From: Pseudomonadota bacterium
GTDB lineage: Bacteria; Desulfobacterota; Syntrophobacteria; Syntrophobacterales; Syntrophobacteraceae
Length of the DNA stretch: 64,000 nt
Assembly (NCBI GenBank): GCA_023416335.1
Contig: JAEZHY010000077.1
Span: 3,796-67,795, forward strand
Direction of reading: 5' to 3'
The position numbers were made by a program, and so were the translations under genes. The notes below the pieces were generated by a model. The model was not told the DNA's origin. It did not search any database and worked only from the letters and a program-made list of their open reading frames with translations. Positions 35,519-45,617 of this stretch are shown here, one piece after another (the first letter of the stretch is position 1; each line of letters opens with the position of its first letter).

Positions 35519-36310
35519 ATGGAAAAAATATTTTGCCGCCCCATAACCGCCTTCAATTTTGCCGATCTGCCGTTCAGGCTCCGAATTACCCTTGCCCTGT
35601 CCGTCACGGCACTGGGTATTGCCGCGATCGCCTGTCTTCCCCCGATACCGCAGGATCCCGGTTATCATGCATTTGCGGACGGCAGGAGTCTCCGGCTAAT
35701 CCCCAATGCGGGCAACGTCTTCTCCAATGCACTGTTCATCCTGGCGGGCGTCACAGGTCTCCTTAGACTGAAATCGGTAAAATCCATCTTCCTTTGGCGG
35801 TTTTTCTATTGCTCGATCGGTCTGGTCGGCATCGGCTCTGCGTACTATCACCTTGCCCCCGCAAATTTGCTGCTGGTTTCCGACCGGATCCCGATGAGCA
35901 TCGGGTTCGCGTCAGTCATTGCCGTAATGATAGCCGAACGTATTAACGAAAAGGCAGGTGGACTTTTACTGTTCCCGCTGGTTTTTGTCGGCATAAGAAG
36001 CGTGCTCTACTGGTATGCGGGTGAAACGAGCGGCGTGGGCGATCTGAGGCCCTATATTGCGGTCCAGGTATTGCCGATCCTGCTGATTCCCATGCTGATT
36101 CTGCTTTTCCCGGAAAGAAAATCACCGGCCGACAAGTCTCTTCTCATACTCCTGGCCGGGTACATCCTTGCAAAGGTGTGCGAAGTTGAGGACGGGGCCA
36201 TATACATCCTGACCGATCATCTCATAAGCGGTCATACTTTAAAGCATATTCTGGCGGGTGCCTCTCTTTTCGCCTTCAGACCTGTGCCGGAGACGAAGAC
36301 TGCAAGGTAA
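35519..36310 (+). CDS. Ceramidase-like (CREST superfamily) membrane protein
   Basis: 263 residues with about seven membrane spans. Putative zinc ligands match the alkaline ceramidase/CREST pattern: SAYYHLAP with a His near residue 121, a later SDRIPM with Asp, and the closing SGHTLKHILAG with two His. PNAGNVFSN early is also typical. The enzyme family hydrolyses amides in membranes, e.g. ceramide. A bacterium of this type may not make sphingolipids, so the substrate is unknown. ATG has GGGGAAG upstream. Confidence 0.7.
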   Translation: MEKIFCRPITAFNFADLPFRLRITLALSVTALGIAAIACLPPIPQDPGYHAFADGRSLRLIPNAGNVFSNALFILAGVTGLLRLKSVKSIFLWRFFYCSIGLVGIGSAYYHLAPANLLLVSDRIPMSIGFASVIAVMIAERINEKAGGLLLFPLVFVGIRSVLYWYAGETSGVGDLRPYIAVQVLPILLIPMLILLFPERKSPADKSLLILLAGYILAKVCEVEDGAIYILTDHLISGHTLKHILAGASLFAFRPVPETKTAR

Positions 36311-36585
36311 TCAGGCAGACCTGACTATACGACATCCTATGCCTATGCTGTCCCTGTTTAAAAATCGATGGTTTCGAATGTACACGTACACAAATGAGAA
36401 ATGGTGGAAGGAATTGATGGCTCTTGTCGGCGGCAAAGCCGGAATTGAACGTTAATTCCCGTCAGGGCTTGTCCCGGCCGGGTTTTTCGGATGGAATCGC
36501 AAAGGTTTCTATTTTCCGAAGACCCGCAGAGTGCACGGGATCAGCAGCATTTAGTCTCCGGAGACTCCGGTTTCCGGGATTTTGT
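36311..36585. other. Gap between convergent genes
   Basis: 275 bp with no ORF that I can support; it probably carries terminators for the two converging genes, but no clear U-tract was seen. Confidence 0.35.
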
Positions 36586-37368
36586 TCAGGCTTGGTTTAC
36601 CGATTCTTTAGACCTCTTCTTTCGAATGCTCATGATGTTCCAGTAGCGGAACGCTCTTTCCAGTTTGTCCTTGTACGACAGGACGACAAAAATCAGAATC
36701 AGGGCGAGCCCGCAGACAATGCTGAATCTGCCGTACTGGTGGAGCCGGATGTAATTTCCTCCCAGGGTCAGGAGGATGGTTCCGACGAGCCTGCCTCCCC
36801 CGCCGATCAGGAGGAACTGCGTGGTCGATATTTCGCCGAGCCCCAGAATGTAGCAAAGATAATCTTTCGGGAATCCGGGCAGCAGGAACAGGATAAAGAC
36901 GATGAAGGCCCCTTTGTGGTGCAGCAGGAAGTTGAACCGCTCCATTGCCTGGGCCGGAACGAACTTCTTTGCGAAGGGCTTGCCGAGAAAGCGCGAGAGG
37001 GCGAATGCCAAATAGGACCCTATTGTGAGCCCGGTCGTGGATAACAGTATTCCGAGCCAGGGACCGTACAGGTATCCGCCCAGGAAACCGGTGACGTCGC
37101 CGGGAATTGGCGCCGCAACCACCTGGAGTGCCTGGAGGGCTATAAAGCCGACGAAAGACCAAGGCCCCAGCGATTCAAGAAAATGCGCCAGCTTCTTCTT
37201 GCTCAGGAAAAACTGAATGATTCCGGTCTGATAAGCAATGACTGTCAGGAGTGAAACAATTAGAATAACGAAGACGAACTTCAGGACAACATGGTTTTTG
37301 TTATTGTTCGAATGCTTCGGATCGGAGTCCATGCGCGGTTTGAACCCTTGTGTGATCGATTTCCCCAT
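36586..37368 (-). CDS. TVP38/TMEM64 (VTT domain) membrane protein
   Basis: About 260 residues with five or six membrane spans. The VTT/SNARE-associated domain is visible in APIPGDVTGFLGGYLYGPWLG, which is the hallmark re-entrant loop, then SYLAFALSRFLGKPFAKKF and the late LLPGFPKDYLCYILGLG. DedA/TVP38 proteins are linked to lipid scrambling, membrane potential and drug resistance. ATG 37368 is used; TTG 37395 and ATG 37332 are possible. It is upstream of a sigma54 regulator but not obviously in its operon. Confidence 0.82.
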   Translation of the reverse strand: MGKSITQGFKPRMDSDPKHSNNNKNHVVLKFVFVILIVSLLTVIAYQTGIIQFFLSKKKLAHFLESLGPWSFVGFIALQALQVVAAPIPGDVTGFLGGYLYGPWLGILLSTTGLTIGSYLAFALSRFLGKPFAKKFVPAQAMERFNFLLHHKGAFIVFILFLLPGFPKDYLCYILGLGEISTTQFLLIGGGGRLVGTILLTLGGNYIRLHQYGRFSIVCGLALILIFVVLSYKDKLERAFRYWNIMSIRKKRSKESVNQA

Positions 37369-37574
37369 CCGGACAATAGCAAGTCGGAATGGCAAAGAAA
37401 AGTCTGTTTTTCACAAAACTTTACAAATTGTTTATTTTTTTCTCAAGCGGGCGCCCACCGAGAAGAAGGTTTACCTGGAACAGAGAAGAAGGATTGTGTC
37501 AGGATGGAAATTCGAGTAGTGATTTCACCAGGTTGGAAAAAAACAAACAAAACGGGTGCCGGGAGTGGTTTAAA

Positions 37575-38954
37575 TCAGGCGAAATCTATCTGTTTCTTCT
37601 TCATCTTTTCTATGAGCGTCGTGCGGTTCAAACCGAGCAGCTTTGCAGCTTTGTTCTTAACCCCGCCCGACTTTTGGAGCGCATCCAGGATGAGGCGGTT
37701 TTCCAGTTCATCCAAAGTTTCTTTAAGATTGATACCATCGTCGCCGAGCACAATATCTTTCATTTCGACCTGCTGTTTTATCTGCATGCGGCCCGGCAAT
37801 TCGTGAATCTGAATTTCGTCGTTGTCGCTGAGTATTACGAGCCGTTCGATTACGTTTTCCAGCTCCCGCACGTTCCCGGGCCAGTCGTACTGCTGCAGGC
37901 TCTCGACAGCCGAACGGGCCATGCGTTTGAGAGGAATGTCTTTCTTGAAGCAATGCTGTTTGAGAAAAAACTGTATGAGCAGCGGAACGTCGCCCTCCCG
38001 CTCCCTTAGCGGCGGGACCTGTATGGGGATGACGTTGAGACGATAGAACAGATCTTCGCGGAATTCGCCTTCCGTAACGGCCCGCTCGAGGTCTTTATTA
38101 GTCGCCGCGAGGATGCGCACGTCCACTTCGATCGTCTTCGATCCACCAACCCGCTGGAACTTCGTTTCCTGAAGAAAGCGGAGGAGCTTCACCTGGAGCT
38201 TCGGGCTCATCTCGCCGATTTCATCCAGGAATACCGTACCCTTGTTGGCCAGCTCGAACCGCCCGCGCCTCTCCTTGAAAGCACCCGTAAAGGCGCCTTT
38301 TTCGTGGCCGAAGAGTTCGCTCTCCAGCAGTTCTTCGGGAATGGCCCCACAGTTGATCGGTACGAAGGGCATATCCCGGCGGTTGCTCTGGTAATGGATC
38401 GCGTTGGCGATGAGTTCTTTTCCCGTACCGCTCTCTCCGGTAATGAGCACCGTGGAATCGGTATTGGCCACCCGCCGAATGATCCGATAGAGGTTCTGCA
38501 TGACGGGACTTTGGCCGATCAGCTTTTCGAGACGGTGCTGCTCCTGAATGTGGGAGCGCAGGGCTACGTTTTCTTCCTTGAGGTTCTTGAGTTCTATGGC
38601 CCTTTTCAGGGTTATTATTATTTCGTCAAGGTTGGCGGGCTTGGAAAGATAGTCGTATGCGCCGCGTTTCATGGCTTCGACGGCCGTTTCGATGGTACCG
38701 AAGCCGGTGAGGACGATGACCAGGGTGTCCGGGTGATTCTGGGAAATATGAGCCAGTACTTCCATACCGCTCACGCCGGGCATTGAAAGATCGGTGAGAA
38801 CCACATTGAAGTTGCTTGCCTTAGCCGCCTCGATGGCCTCCTCGCCGCTGGACACCACCTCCACTTCGTAACCTTCGGCCTGGAGGCGCTCGACTATAAG
38901 CTCCAGCGTCAGAGGCTCGTCGTCAGCAATCAAAATTCTTGGTTTCGCTGCCAT
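37575..38954 (-). CDS. NtrC-family sigma54-dependent response regulator
   Basis: 459 residues. Receiver domain 1-120 with phospho-Asp55 and acidic pocket Asp11/Asp12; AAA+ domain ~145-385 with Walker A GESGTGKE (173-180) and the sigma54-contact loop GAFTGA (220-225); Fis-type helix-turn-helix at ~425-459 ([18 protein letters not shown]). It activates sigma54 promoters when phosphorylated. No sensor kinase or -24/-12 promoter was seen close by. GGGAG precedes its ATG. The general organisation is like AtoC/ZraR-type regulators. Confidence 0.95.
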   Translation of the reverse strand: MAAKPRILIADDEPLTLELIVERLQAEGYEVEVVSSGEEAIEAAKASNFNVVLTDLSMPGVSGMEVLAHISQNHPDTLVIVLTGFGTIETAVEAMKRGAYDYLSKPANLDEIIITLKRAIELKNLKEENVALRSHIQEQHRLEKLIGQSPVMQNLYRIIRRVANTDSTVLITGESGTGKELIANAIHYQSNRRDMPFVPINCGAIPEELLESELFGHEKGAFTGAFKERRGRFELANKGTVFLDEIGEMSPKLQVKLLRFLQETKFQRVGGSKTIEVDVRILAATNKDLERAVTEGEFREDLFYRLNVIPIQVPPLREREGDVPLLIQFFLKQHCFKKDIPLKRMARSAVESLQQYDWPGNVRELENVIERLVILSDNDEIQIHELPGRMQIKQQVEMKDIVLGDDGINLKETLDELENRLILDALQKSGGVKNKAAKLLGLNRTTLIEKMKKKQIDFA

Positions 38955-39127
38955 TGCGCTCCCGGTCTTTAGGCCATATGTAATCAGGAATTATTATCCG
39001 AAAGGATCAACGTATTGATATTTACCACAATATATTTTGCGTGCGCAACCAATTGATCACTTTCGGAACAGTTTCACAGATTCCAAGCGGGAAATTTCTT
39101 GAAGGAAGGCTTAACTGCGGGGCAATC

Positions 39128-39640
39128 CTACTCTTTTTCCACTCGCTCCATGCAGAGCTTCAGGCATGTCTGGCAGTCCGAAGTCTGAATTCCGTGCTTG
39201 CAAAAACGCGCGAAAGCGTCGAACCAATCGATTCCGGTTCGGGGACAGATCCTGATAAATTCCAGAAACCGAACCAGTCGTTCTATCGCGTTTGGATCGA
39301 TCGCGTGCTCTATCCGGCAGGCATTGGCTTCAGCCTCTTCCGGAGCGAGTTGAAGCGTATTCGTGAAAAATTCTTTCAGAGTCTTATGACGTCGGATCAC
39401 ATCGTGGGCAATTTCCCGGCCTTCGGGGGTCAGGGTTATGAAACTGTACGGGCTGTAGTTTATAAGCCCGCGTCCGGCCAGCGCCTTGAGAGCCCCCGTC
39501 ACGGAAGCCCTCTGAACGTTCATCTGATCCGCGATATCTTTGGCCCGTGCAACCCGGTTCGATTGCTCGAGGTGATAGATCACTTCGAGATAATCTTCCA
39601 GGCTGGCGGAAAGTCCCTCGGCATTTTCGTCAGGGAGCAT
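39128..39640 (-). CDS. DtxR/MntR-family metal-dependent repressor
   Basis: 170 residues from ATG 39640 (GAGG five bases upstream); an extension to 39709 is possible but unlikely. A winged helix (about 12-60; NVQRASVTGALKALAGRGL recognition helix) is followed by the metal-binding dimerisation domain with RRHKTL and ACRIEHAI, which contains the Cys-x2-Glu-His ligand set. The C-terminal tail adds several cysteines (CPRTG, FCKHG, CQTCLKLC), which is an unusual extra. A matching iron box, TTAGGCTAGGCTAA, lies before feoA at 60841. Confidence 0.88.
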   Translation of the reverse strand: MLPDENAEGLSASLEDYLEVIYHLEQSNRVARAKDIADQMNVQRASVTGALKALAGRGLINYSPYSFITLTPEGREIAHDVIRRHKTLKEFFTNTLQLAPEEAEANACRIEHAIDPNAIERLVRFLEFIRICPRTGIDWFDAFARFCKHGIQTSDCQTCLKLCMERVEKE

Positions 39641-39954
39641 TTTTTCCTCTACTTCAGTCCTTTTTCGGTGGCCGGCCAGAGTTGACGGAATTCTCTGGAG
39701 CTTATCCATTTTAGCCGGTTACGTCAAGCAAATCGCCCGTTCTTCACCTTATGCATCTCCGTTTATCCGGGAATGCGGCGGGGAGAGAGTACGATCGATG
39801 GGAACAAAATCATTCACTGTTTGCGGAAAAACCTTCCCGTCCTTTTGACTTGTGGGATGGAAACTGTTAAGGATATCGCCGACCGGCCATGCCCCCGACA
39901 TCCTGCAAGAAAAGGCCGCGTTCCCCATATCATCACACTGAAAGGAACCTCTGA
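39641..39954. other. Gap between divergent genes
   Basis: About 314 bp between the DtxR-like gene and the SEC-C gene. No repeat was recognised; it should carry the divergent promoters. Confidence 0.35.
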
Positions 39955-41256
39955 ATGGAAGAGAACCGGAGCGCTTCGGAGAGCAGTTCATATAACCCCT
40001 TTCAACCCGTGCTCGAACTGGTCCAGGGAGGAGATCCCGAGCAGATTTGCCTGAAATACGGCATCAGCAAATCCCAGCTCGACAAGATGCTCACCGAGTA
40101 TCAGAACTCGCGTCGCCAGGCCGCCCTGGCCGATGCATATTCCGTGACCCGTACCGGGCGAAACGATCCCTGCCCATGCGGTTCCGGAAAGAAATATAAG
40201 AAGTGTTGCCTCCCGAGGCATGAAGAAGCCCGGAAACTCATCCCCAAAGATCAACTGCAGCAGATGGAGGAACGGGCTCGCGCCAAGGAGCAGATCGAAA
40301 AGGATGTCAAAAAAGGCTTCGAATTGATTTTTGCGGAAGACTACAAACGCGCCGCACAATTTGCAGAGAAACTGCTCGATACATACCCGGAAGACGACAG
40401 GTTCCACGACATCCTCCTGAACAGTTCGTTTGCGCTCGGCGATTATGAAACCGCCTTCCAGACTGCCAGAAAGAGATGGCAAACCGCCCAGGAAGAGAAG
40501 CTCTTCTACCAGGAAAACGGGTACCACAAGCGCGAAGGAGTGGAAAAGACAAACCATGTCCATTTCTACTCCCCTTCCACCTGGCTCGAAAAGTTCTGGA
40601 TTGCCCAGAGGGCCCGAACCTGGAGCAATCAGTACCCCGTCGAAAAGGGCTCGGAACTTGCCAGGGACGCCGGCAAACTCAAAGAAGCAAACGATCTGAA
40701 GCGGTTTTCATCCAAGGAAGAAGAAGGATTCGATGCAAGGAAGAAAGCCCTTGCCCCTGTCCTCGAAAAGCTTGGGTCGGAAGGCCCCGCGGCAATTCCC
40801 TACCTTCTGCCCTATACCTATAACTTCACCTGGGCGAGCCTCTTCGTTCCCGAACTGCTCGACGCTTGTGCGACCGATGAATCCATTCGCCTGATGGCAG
40901 AGCTTTCCATGTTCCGTTATCCATACTTTTCGCAAAAATGCCTCGCCCACCTCGAAGGCAACGGCGAAAGGGCAATTTCGGTACTCTCGGAGATACTGGC
41001 CGAAAACCCCGCGTTTGACGAACTCAAAGTGGGCCTTTTGACCGTGCTCGGGAATATGCCTTCCAAGGAATCTTTTGACGTGCTTGCCAGATTCACCGAG
41101 CACGAAAACCGCTACGTTGTGAACTTCGCCTGCGAAGCTCTGGCAAGGCACAAAAACCCCGACGCCATGCCTTACCTGGAGAAGGCCAAAGAACGCATGG
41201 GCGCCCTCAATAAGATTGCAGGAGCAATCCAGGAGATTGCGGCGCTTAAGAAGTAG
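39955..41256 (+). CDS. SEC-C motif protein with alpha-helical repeat domain
   Basis: 433 residues. The zinc-binding SEC-C motif is at about residues 62-80 (GRNDPCPCGSGKKYKKCC), as found at the SecA tail. The rest is mostly alpha helical: a Lys/Glu-rich segment (95-130), TPR-like units (about 130-170) and HEAT-like pairs near the C-terminus (320-420). ATG has AAGGAAC upstream. Such proteins are common and usually of unknown role; the SEC-C motif suggests contact with SecB-like or ribosomal partners. Confidence 0.75.
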   Translation: MEENRSASESSSYNPFQPVLELVQGGDPEQICLKYGISKSQLDKMLTEYQNSRRQAALADAYSVTRTGRNDPCPCGSGKKYKKCCLPRHEEARKLIPKDQLQQMEERARAKEQIEKDVKKGFELIFAEDYKRAAQFAEKLLDTYPEDDRFHDILLNSSFALGDYETAFQTARKRWQTAQEEKLFYQENGYHKREGVEKTNHVHFYSPSTWLEKFWIAQRARTWSNQYPVEKGSELARDAGKLKEANDLKRFSSKEEEGFDARKKALAPVLEKLGSEGPAAIPYLLPYTYNFTWASLFVPELLDACATDESIRLMAELSMFRYPYFSQKCLAHLEGNGERAISVLSEILAENPAFDELKVGLLTVLGNMPSKESFDVLARFTEHENRYVVNFACEALARHKNPDAMPYLEKAKERMGALNKIAGAIQEIAALKK

Positions 41257-42312
41257 CTGTTTGAGTGAACTGTGAACAGTAAGCTGAAAATACCGCCATT
41301 CTCCTGTCTCCTCAGCCAAGGTGGGAATACTTTGCGGGGTGAACAGTGAACTGTGAGCAGTGAGCTGAAAAAACCGCCCTCTGCGTTGCGGCACGGTTTC
41401 CCGACCGTGCCGCTTCCGCGTTGGGGACACGCAGCTTCTGATCGTGTATTGAGAAATGGCGCGGTCAGGAGACCACGCCATAACTTTGAGTTCCCCCTCC
41501 CCGTCATCCCGTGTTTGAGTGCTTTTGAGCCGGGAACCAGGTTTTTTGAGGCCTTGAATTCGCGACTAATCCGCCCTGGAAGCCTGGTTGCCGGTGATGG
41601 CTTGTCCTGGGTCGGAATGACGACGCCGGGTTCCGCGAGTCATTCGAGGCTGCCGCGATGATTTTGAGGCGTAGGCGACTTAAGGGCCTGCGGCGCTACA
41701 CCTCCATTGAGAGACGGGCACCAATCGGAAAAGGGCCGATGGGTGGGAGCGGAGCGGGAACCCATCGTTTTTGGGATCAAATCGAATCAATGAGCTTTAT
41801 GTTAAAATGGCGCCTGCCCTTACGCACAGAATATTCTTTCCCCGGTTTATGGCGCGATCTTCCGACCGGCCATTTTCTCGGTTCCAAGCCGGCACGGTCA
41901 GGAAACCGTGCCTCAACTCAACGGGAACGGTAGTTTTTGGCTCTCCAAACTGTGTTGACGGTATAGGGGCCGCAGGCTTCTTAAGGGCCTGCGGCGCCAC
42001 ATCCCTATTGAGAGAGAGGTGCAATCGTAACCTTGTGGTATCGTGTCTCTCTTAGGAGGATGGGTGACAACCCATCGCTTTTCGGAACGCCCTGGAATGA
42101 ATGGCCGGAGAGGCATAAACCGGTGCCTGGAAACACGGGAAACTTGTCATAGAAAAAAGAAGCCGTATTCGACATTCCATGAGCTTCTCGGCAACTGAGA
42201 GGGGAACGAACCTTAAAAACGATGGGTTCCCGGCCCTTTACGGTGCCCGTCTCTAGACGGGGTGGCGCCCGCAAGGCCCTCCGCCTGGAAGCCGAGGTAA
42301 TCCCGGCAATGC
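41257..42312. repeat. Repeat island 1
   Basis: About 1.05 kb without a gene, made of several repeat pieces: GTGAACTGTGAGCAGTGAGC-type short repeats (41265-41370), a palindrome GCACGGTTTCCCGACCGTGC (about 41389-41408), a copy of the GTCATCCCGG element (41503-41661), a ~200 bp repeat shared with 60047-60262 (at 41744-41946), and CTATTGAGAGA-type pieces (41985-42060). Small open frames here are repeat-derived. Confidence 0.75.
41744..41946 (+). repeat. ~210 bp repeat, copy 1 (partner at 60047-60262)
   Basis: GAGCGGAGCGGGAACCCATC, then an AT-rich stretch, CCTTACGCACAGAATATTCT, CGCGATCTTCCGACCGGCCA, and GCACGGTCAGGAAACCGTGC, a perfect short hairpin, in the same order and orientation as the copy 18 kb downstream. 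Differences are scattered single bases. No coding potential. Confidence 0.85.
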
Positions 42313-43041
42313 TCACAATAACTGCGGCAGGATCTCGCCGGATTTTCCCGAAATCGAAATATCGTACAGGTCGGAATACGGAGTCGGTTCAAGATTGATC
42401 TCGGCCGTCACGGCTCCGTTTCGCTTCGCCTGCATCCCCATTGAAGCGGCCGGTTGAACCGTGCCGGAAGTCCCGATGACCAGCATGAGGTCGCATTCCT
42501 GGATTGCCTGGTAGGCCGCGTCGAGGACCTGTGCATCGAGCATCTCGCCGAACCAGACCACGTGCGGCCTCAACATGGCGCCGCATGATTCGCAAGTAGG
42601 CAGTTCGGGCAGCGGAATTCTCAGGTCCTCCCGCAGCGACCCGCATCCCGTACAGCGGACCCACCACAGATTGCCGTGCAGCTCGAGTATGTGCTCACTT
42701 CCCGCTTTTTTGTGGAGGCCGTCAATGTTCTGAGTGATCAGGGTGAACTTCGGGACCCGGCGCTCGATTTCCGCCAGCGCGAAATGGCCGGGATTGGGAC
42801 TCAACGGCGCAATGAACTCCCGCCGCCAGCTATAAAACTCCCATACCAGCTTCGGATCCCGGGCAAAGGCTTCCGGAGTTGCGAGGTCCACGGCGCGAAA
42901 CCGCTTCCAAAGCCCGCCTTCCCCCCGGAAAGTGGGCACACCCGATTCAGCCGAGATTCCCGCTCCGGTCAGCACGGCAATGTGCTTTGAATTCCAAATC
43001 CTTTCCTTCAGTTTTCGAATATTTTCGTCATGTGCGGCCAT
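42313..43041 (-). CDS. cobB: Sirtuin-type NAD-dependent deacylase, class III-like
   Basis: 242 residues. NAD-binding AVLTGAGISAESGVPTFRG (from residue 22), TQNIDGLH, catalytic His122 in ELHG, zinc cysteines 130, 133, 150 and 153, and GTSGTVQPA. The region has Tyr70-x-x-Arg73 (FYSWR), the pair that in class III sirtuins (SIRT5, E. coli CobB) binds succinyl or malonyl carboxylates. It therefore probably removes acidic acyl groups (succinyl-lysine) as well as or rather than acetyl groups. Syntrophic metabolism makes much succinyl-CoA, so this fits; the link is inference. Confidence 0.93.
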   Translation of the reverse strand: MAAHDENIRKLKERIWNSKHIAVLTGAGISAESGVPTFRGEGGLWKRFRAVDLATPEAFARDPKLVWEFYSWRREFIAPLSPNPGHFALAEIERRVPKFTLITQNIDGLHKKAGSEHILELHGNLWWVRCTGCGSLREDLRIPLPELPTCESCGAMLRPHVVWFGEMLDAQVLDAAYQAIQECDLMLVIGTSGTVQPAASMGMQAKRNGAVTAEINLEPTPYSDLYDISISGKSGEILPQLL

Positions 43042-43695
43042 CTTTCCACTCCATTCCTGCCGGCAGTCCCGGGCTGGAATTAAGATTGCTGATTGCCCGA
43101 AAGGGAAAATTTGTGGATAGCGTATTGGTCACAACCCTCTTTGTGGATCAAATTTTGAATTTTATTATCCACAAATACTTTTGTTGCAAATCTGTTGTCC
43201 ACTAGAAAATGCTCTTTCCTTCAGCCACATTCAGCAAGGCCGGAAAAGAGCATACCGCAGCCCTGAGCCCGCTTGCCCCCTTTATGACCCGGATTCCGCC
43301 GGTTCTCAAGCTCAGGGGGGCTGTAGCCCAAATCGTCGCGGCAGCCTCAAATGACTCGCAGAGCCCGGCGTCGTCATCCCGGTCCTTCTCTTCGATCAGG
43401 ACAAGTTCACACCGGAATCCAGGCTCTTGGGGAGGATTAATTGTGAATTCAAGATCTTAGAAACTCTGGATCCCGGTTTAAAAGCACTGCCGGGATGACG
43501 AGTTGGGGAACTTGGTCGCAAAATGCCCGGCAAAAAGGTTTGTCTCCATTTGGGCAACAGCCACTCCGGCTTGGGGAGCCCGGGTCTGGAAGCCCCGGCT
43601 TCCAACGGAACACCGGCCTGCCTGCAAAGAAAAAACCCGGAGGAATGGCAATCCCCCGGGTTTTCTTCGTATCTATCTTCTGCTGCCGGCAAATG
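43042..43695. other. Intergenic region with an inverted repeat copy and a terminator
   Basis: No gene. An inverted copy of the GTCATCCCGG element lies at about 43365-43500, and a good terminator at 43630-43662 precedes the epimerase end. Confidence 0.55.
43630..43662 (-). terminator. Rho-independent terminator of the epimerase gene
   Basis: AAAACCCGG (43630-43638) pairs with CCGGGTTTT (43654-43662). Read on the minus strand the stem is followed by TTTTTTCTTT, so it ends the gene at 43696-44676. Confidence 0.75.
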
Positions 43696-44676
43696 CTACT
43701 TACCGTTGCCGACTATTGCCTTCCCCTCGTCGGTTCTCAGCAGGTCGTCAAAGTAGTCGATGGTCTTTCGCAGGCCATCTTTGAGCGGGACCTTGGGCTC
43801 CCATCCGAGATTTTCCCTGGCAACCGAAATATCCGGCTTCCGCATGACGGGATCGTCCTGCGGAAGGGGCTTTCTGATGAGTTCGGATTTGGAACTCGTC
43901 ATTTCGAGCACCAGATCGGCCAGTTCGAGGATTGTAAATTCCACGGGGTTACCGAGATTGACCGGTCCGGTGAAGCCCTTCGGGGTGTTCATCAACCGGA
44001 CGAAACCCTCGATCAGGTCATCGACATAACAAAAGGAACGCGTCTGCTTGCCGTCGCCGTAGATGGTTATGGGCTGCCCGGTCAGGGCCTGTACGATGAA
44101 GTTCGAAACCACCCGGCCGTCGTTCGGATGCATGCGGGGGCCATAGGTGTTGAAGATTCTGGCCACTTTGATGTTCAGCCCGTGCTGGCGGTGGTAGTCG
44201 AAGAAGAGGGTCTCCGCGCACCGCTTGCCCTCGTCATAGCAGGACCGGGGGCCGATCGGATTGACGTTGCCCCAGTAGGTTTCTTTCTGGGGATGTTCGT
44301 GGGGATTGCCGTACACTTCCGACGTGGAAGCCTGCATGATCTTGATTTTCAGGCGCTTCGCAAGTCCCAGCATGTTAATGGACCCGTGTACGTTCACCTT
44401 GGTCGTCTGGACCGGGTCGTTCTGATAGTGAATGGGCGACGCCGGACAGGCCAGATTGAAGATCTCGTCCACCTCGACATAGAGCGGATAGGTGATGTCG
44501 TGGCGATACAGTTCGAAATAGGGGTTCTCCATCAAATTGACTATATTGCGTTTGCTCCCGGTGTAAAGATTGTCGATGCAGAGAACATCGTGTTCGTCCT
44601 TGAGGAGACGTTCGCAAAGATGCGATCCCAGGAACCCGGCTCCACCGGTAACTGCACAGCGTTTTCGAAGGTGCAT
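43696..44676 (-). CDS. UDP-glucuronate decarboxylase-like SDR (UDP-xylose synthase family)
   Basis: 326 residues. Extended SDR with the NAD motif GGAGFLGSH (11-19), catalytic SCYDEGKR (Tyr-x3-Lys) and the ladder of motifs [21 protein letters not shown] and [11 protein letters not shown] typical of UXS. It would convert UDP-glucuronate to UDP-xylose through a 4-keto intermediate, for extracellular polysaccharide or LPS. Other nucleotide-sugar epimerases (dTDP-glucose dehydratase-like) look similar; the specific motif set favours UXS. Single gene with its own terminator. Confidence 0.85.
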   Translation of the reverse strand: MHLRKRCAVTGGAGFLGSHLCERLLKDEHDVLCIDNLYTGSKRNIVNLMENPYFELYRHDITYPLYVEVDEIFNLACPASPIHYQNDPVQTTKVNVHGSINMLGLAKRLKIKIMQASTSEVYGNPHEHPQKETYWGNVNPIGPRSCYDEGKRCAETLFFDYHRQHGLNIKVARIFNTYGPRMHPNDGRVVSNFIVQALTGQPITIYGDGKQTRSFCYVDDLIEGFVRLMNTPKGFTGPVNLGNPVEFTILELADLVLEMTSSKSELIRKPLPQDDPVMRKPDISVARENLGWEPKVPLKDGLRKTIDYFDDLLRTDEGKAIVGNGK

Positions 44677-45148
44677 GGATTATTTTCCTTCAGCAATTAG
44701 TGAAAATAAGCAAAGTGGCTGAAAATAGACCGGATTCCATGGTCCGGCCAACCAGTCTCAAGCGCGCACTATTATATCTATTTGCAATTTATTGACAATC
44801 TTTTTGCTAAGTCCTGAGGGGCAAATTGTATTCTTTTTCCGGTGAGATAGAAATGCATCGACAGCCGCGGCGCACATGCGCCACTCTTTTTTCCGGGGGC
44901 CGTGACGTAAATGCATGGACATCCGTCACGTCATTCCGGCAGTGCATTTGAGCCGGAATCCATACGGGGCCAAAATCCGGTTTGAACGAGGATAAAACTT
45001 CGATGGAAGTGGGGCAGCCGTGAGCTTAATTTTGGTTTCAGAAGGGGCGGGTGGCCCGGATTGGTATCCGGGCGCGCAACGCAAGAGGACAAACGGAGGA
45101 TGCGCCGGTGGACGATAGAGGCAGGTCACGCGCCTGAAGTCATTCGGC
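44677..45148. other. Intergenic stretch with a repeat fragment
   Basis: No gene. A partial copy of the GTCATTCCGG element is seen at 44930-44965. It should hold the promoter of the epimerase gene. Small minus-strand open frames are not convincing. Confidence 0.45.
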
Positions 45149-45613
45149 CTATAGGGGGCGGGCTCTCTCCTCTTCGCTTTCCGCGATCAAACCCGGCAGC
45201 ACGTCCATGACAAACCTCTTCAATTCCTCCCGTGCGGCCCTGAAAGAATCGAGTCCTTCTCCGTATGGGTCCCGAACGTAGTGGGAAATCAACCTTCCGG
45301 AAAAAAGAGGCGGAATGAAATCACCGATATCAAGCTCGGTCAGATTGACGAAATAGTCCACCCGATCCAGCCGCACATCGGATAATCCCTTGGAATACAA
45401 GCCGGATGCCGACACTCCGGCCTCTTCGAGGGCTTCGAGGGTATGCCGCGTGATGTGCCCCAGCGGGAACAACCCCGCCGAGCATGCTTCCATATCGCCA
45501 GCCCGAAAATGGCGGGCAAGCGCTTCGGCAAGGATGCTTCGGCAGGAGTTCCCGTAGCAGAGGAAAAGCACCTTCTTTCGGCGCTTCTTTGGTTTCGGAT
45601 TTTCCCGGTCCAT
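45149..45613 (-). CDS. Low-molecular-weight protein tyrosine phosphatase / ArsC-like
   Basis: 154 residues. The P-loop CYGNSCRS (Cys-x5-Arg) is at about residues 19-26 and the general acid Asp in YVRDPYGE near residue 114, as in LMW-PTP and thioredoxin-type arsenate reductases. A third cysteine needed for arsenate reduction is not clear, so a phosphatase is more likely. It follows the flavoprotein gene by four bases and ends the peroxide-defence operon, an arrangement where its target is unknown. Confidence 0.83.
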   Translation of the reverse strand: MDRENPKPKKRRKKVLFLCYGNSCRSILAEALARHFRAGDMEACSAGLFPLGHITRHTLEALEEAGVSASGLYSKGLSDVRLDRVDYFVNLTELDIGDFIPPLFSGRLISHYVRDPYGEGLDSFRAAREELKRFVMDVLPGLIAESEEERARPL

Positions 45614-45617
45614 GCGC

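Noticed and set aside
41257..42312. CRISPR array
   Set aside because: Repeats are of different types and irregular spacing; no direct repeat/spacer rhythm and no cas genes.
43696..44676. Pseudogene or dTDP-glucose dehydratase for the epimerase
   Set aside because: All SDR motifs are intact and the motif order fits UDP-glucuronate decarboxylases better.
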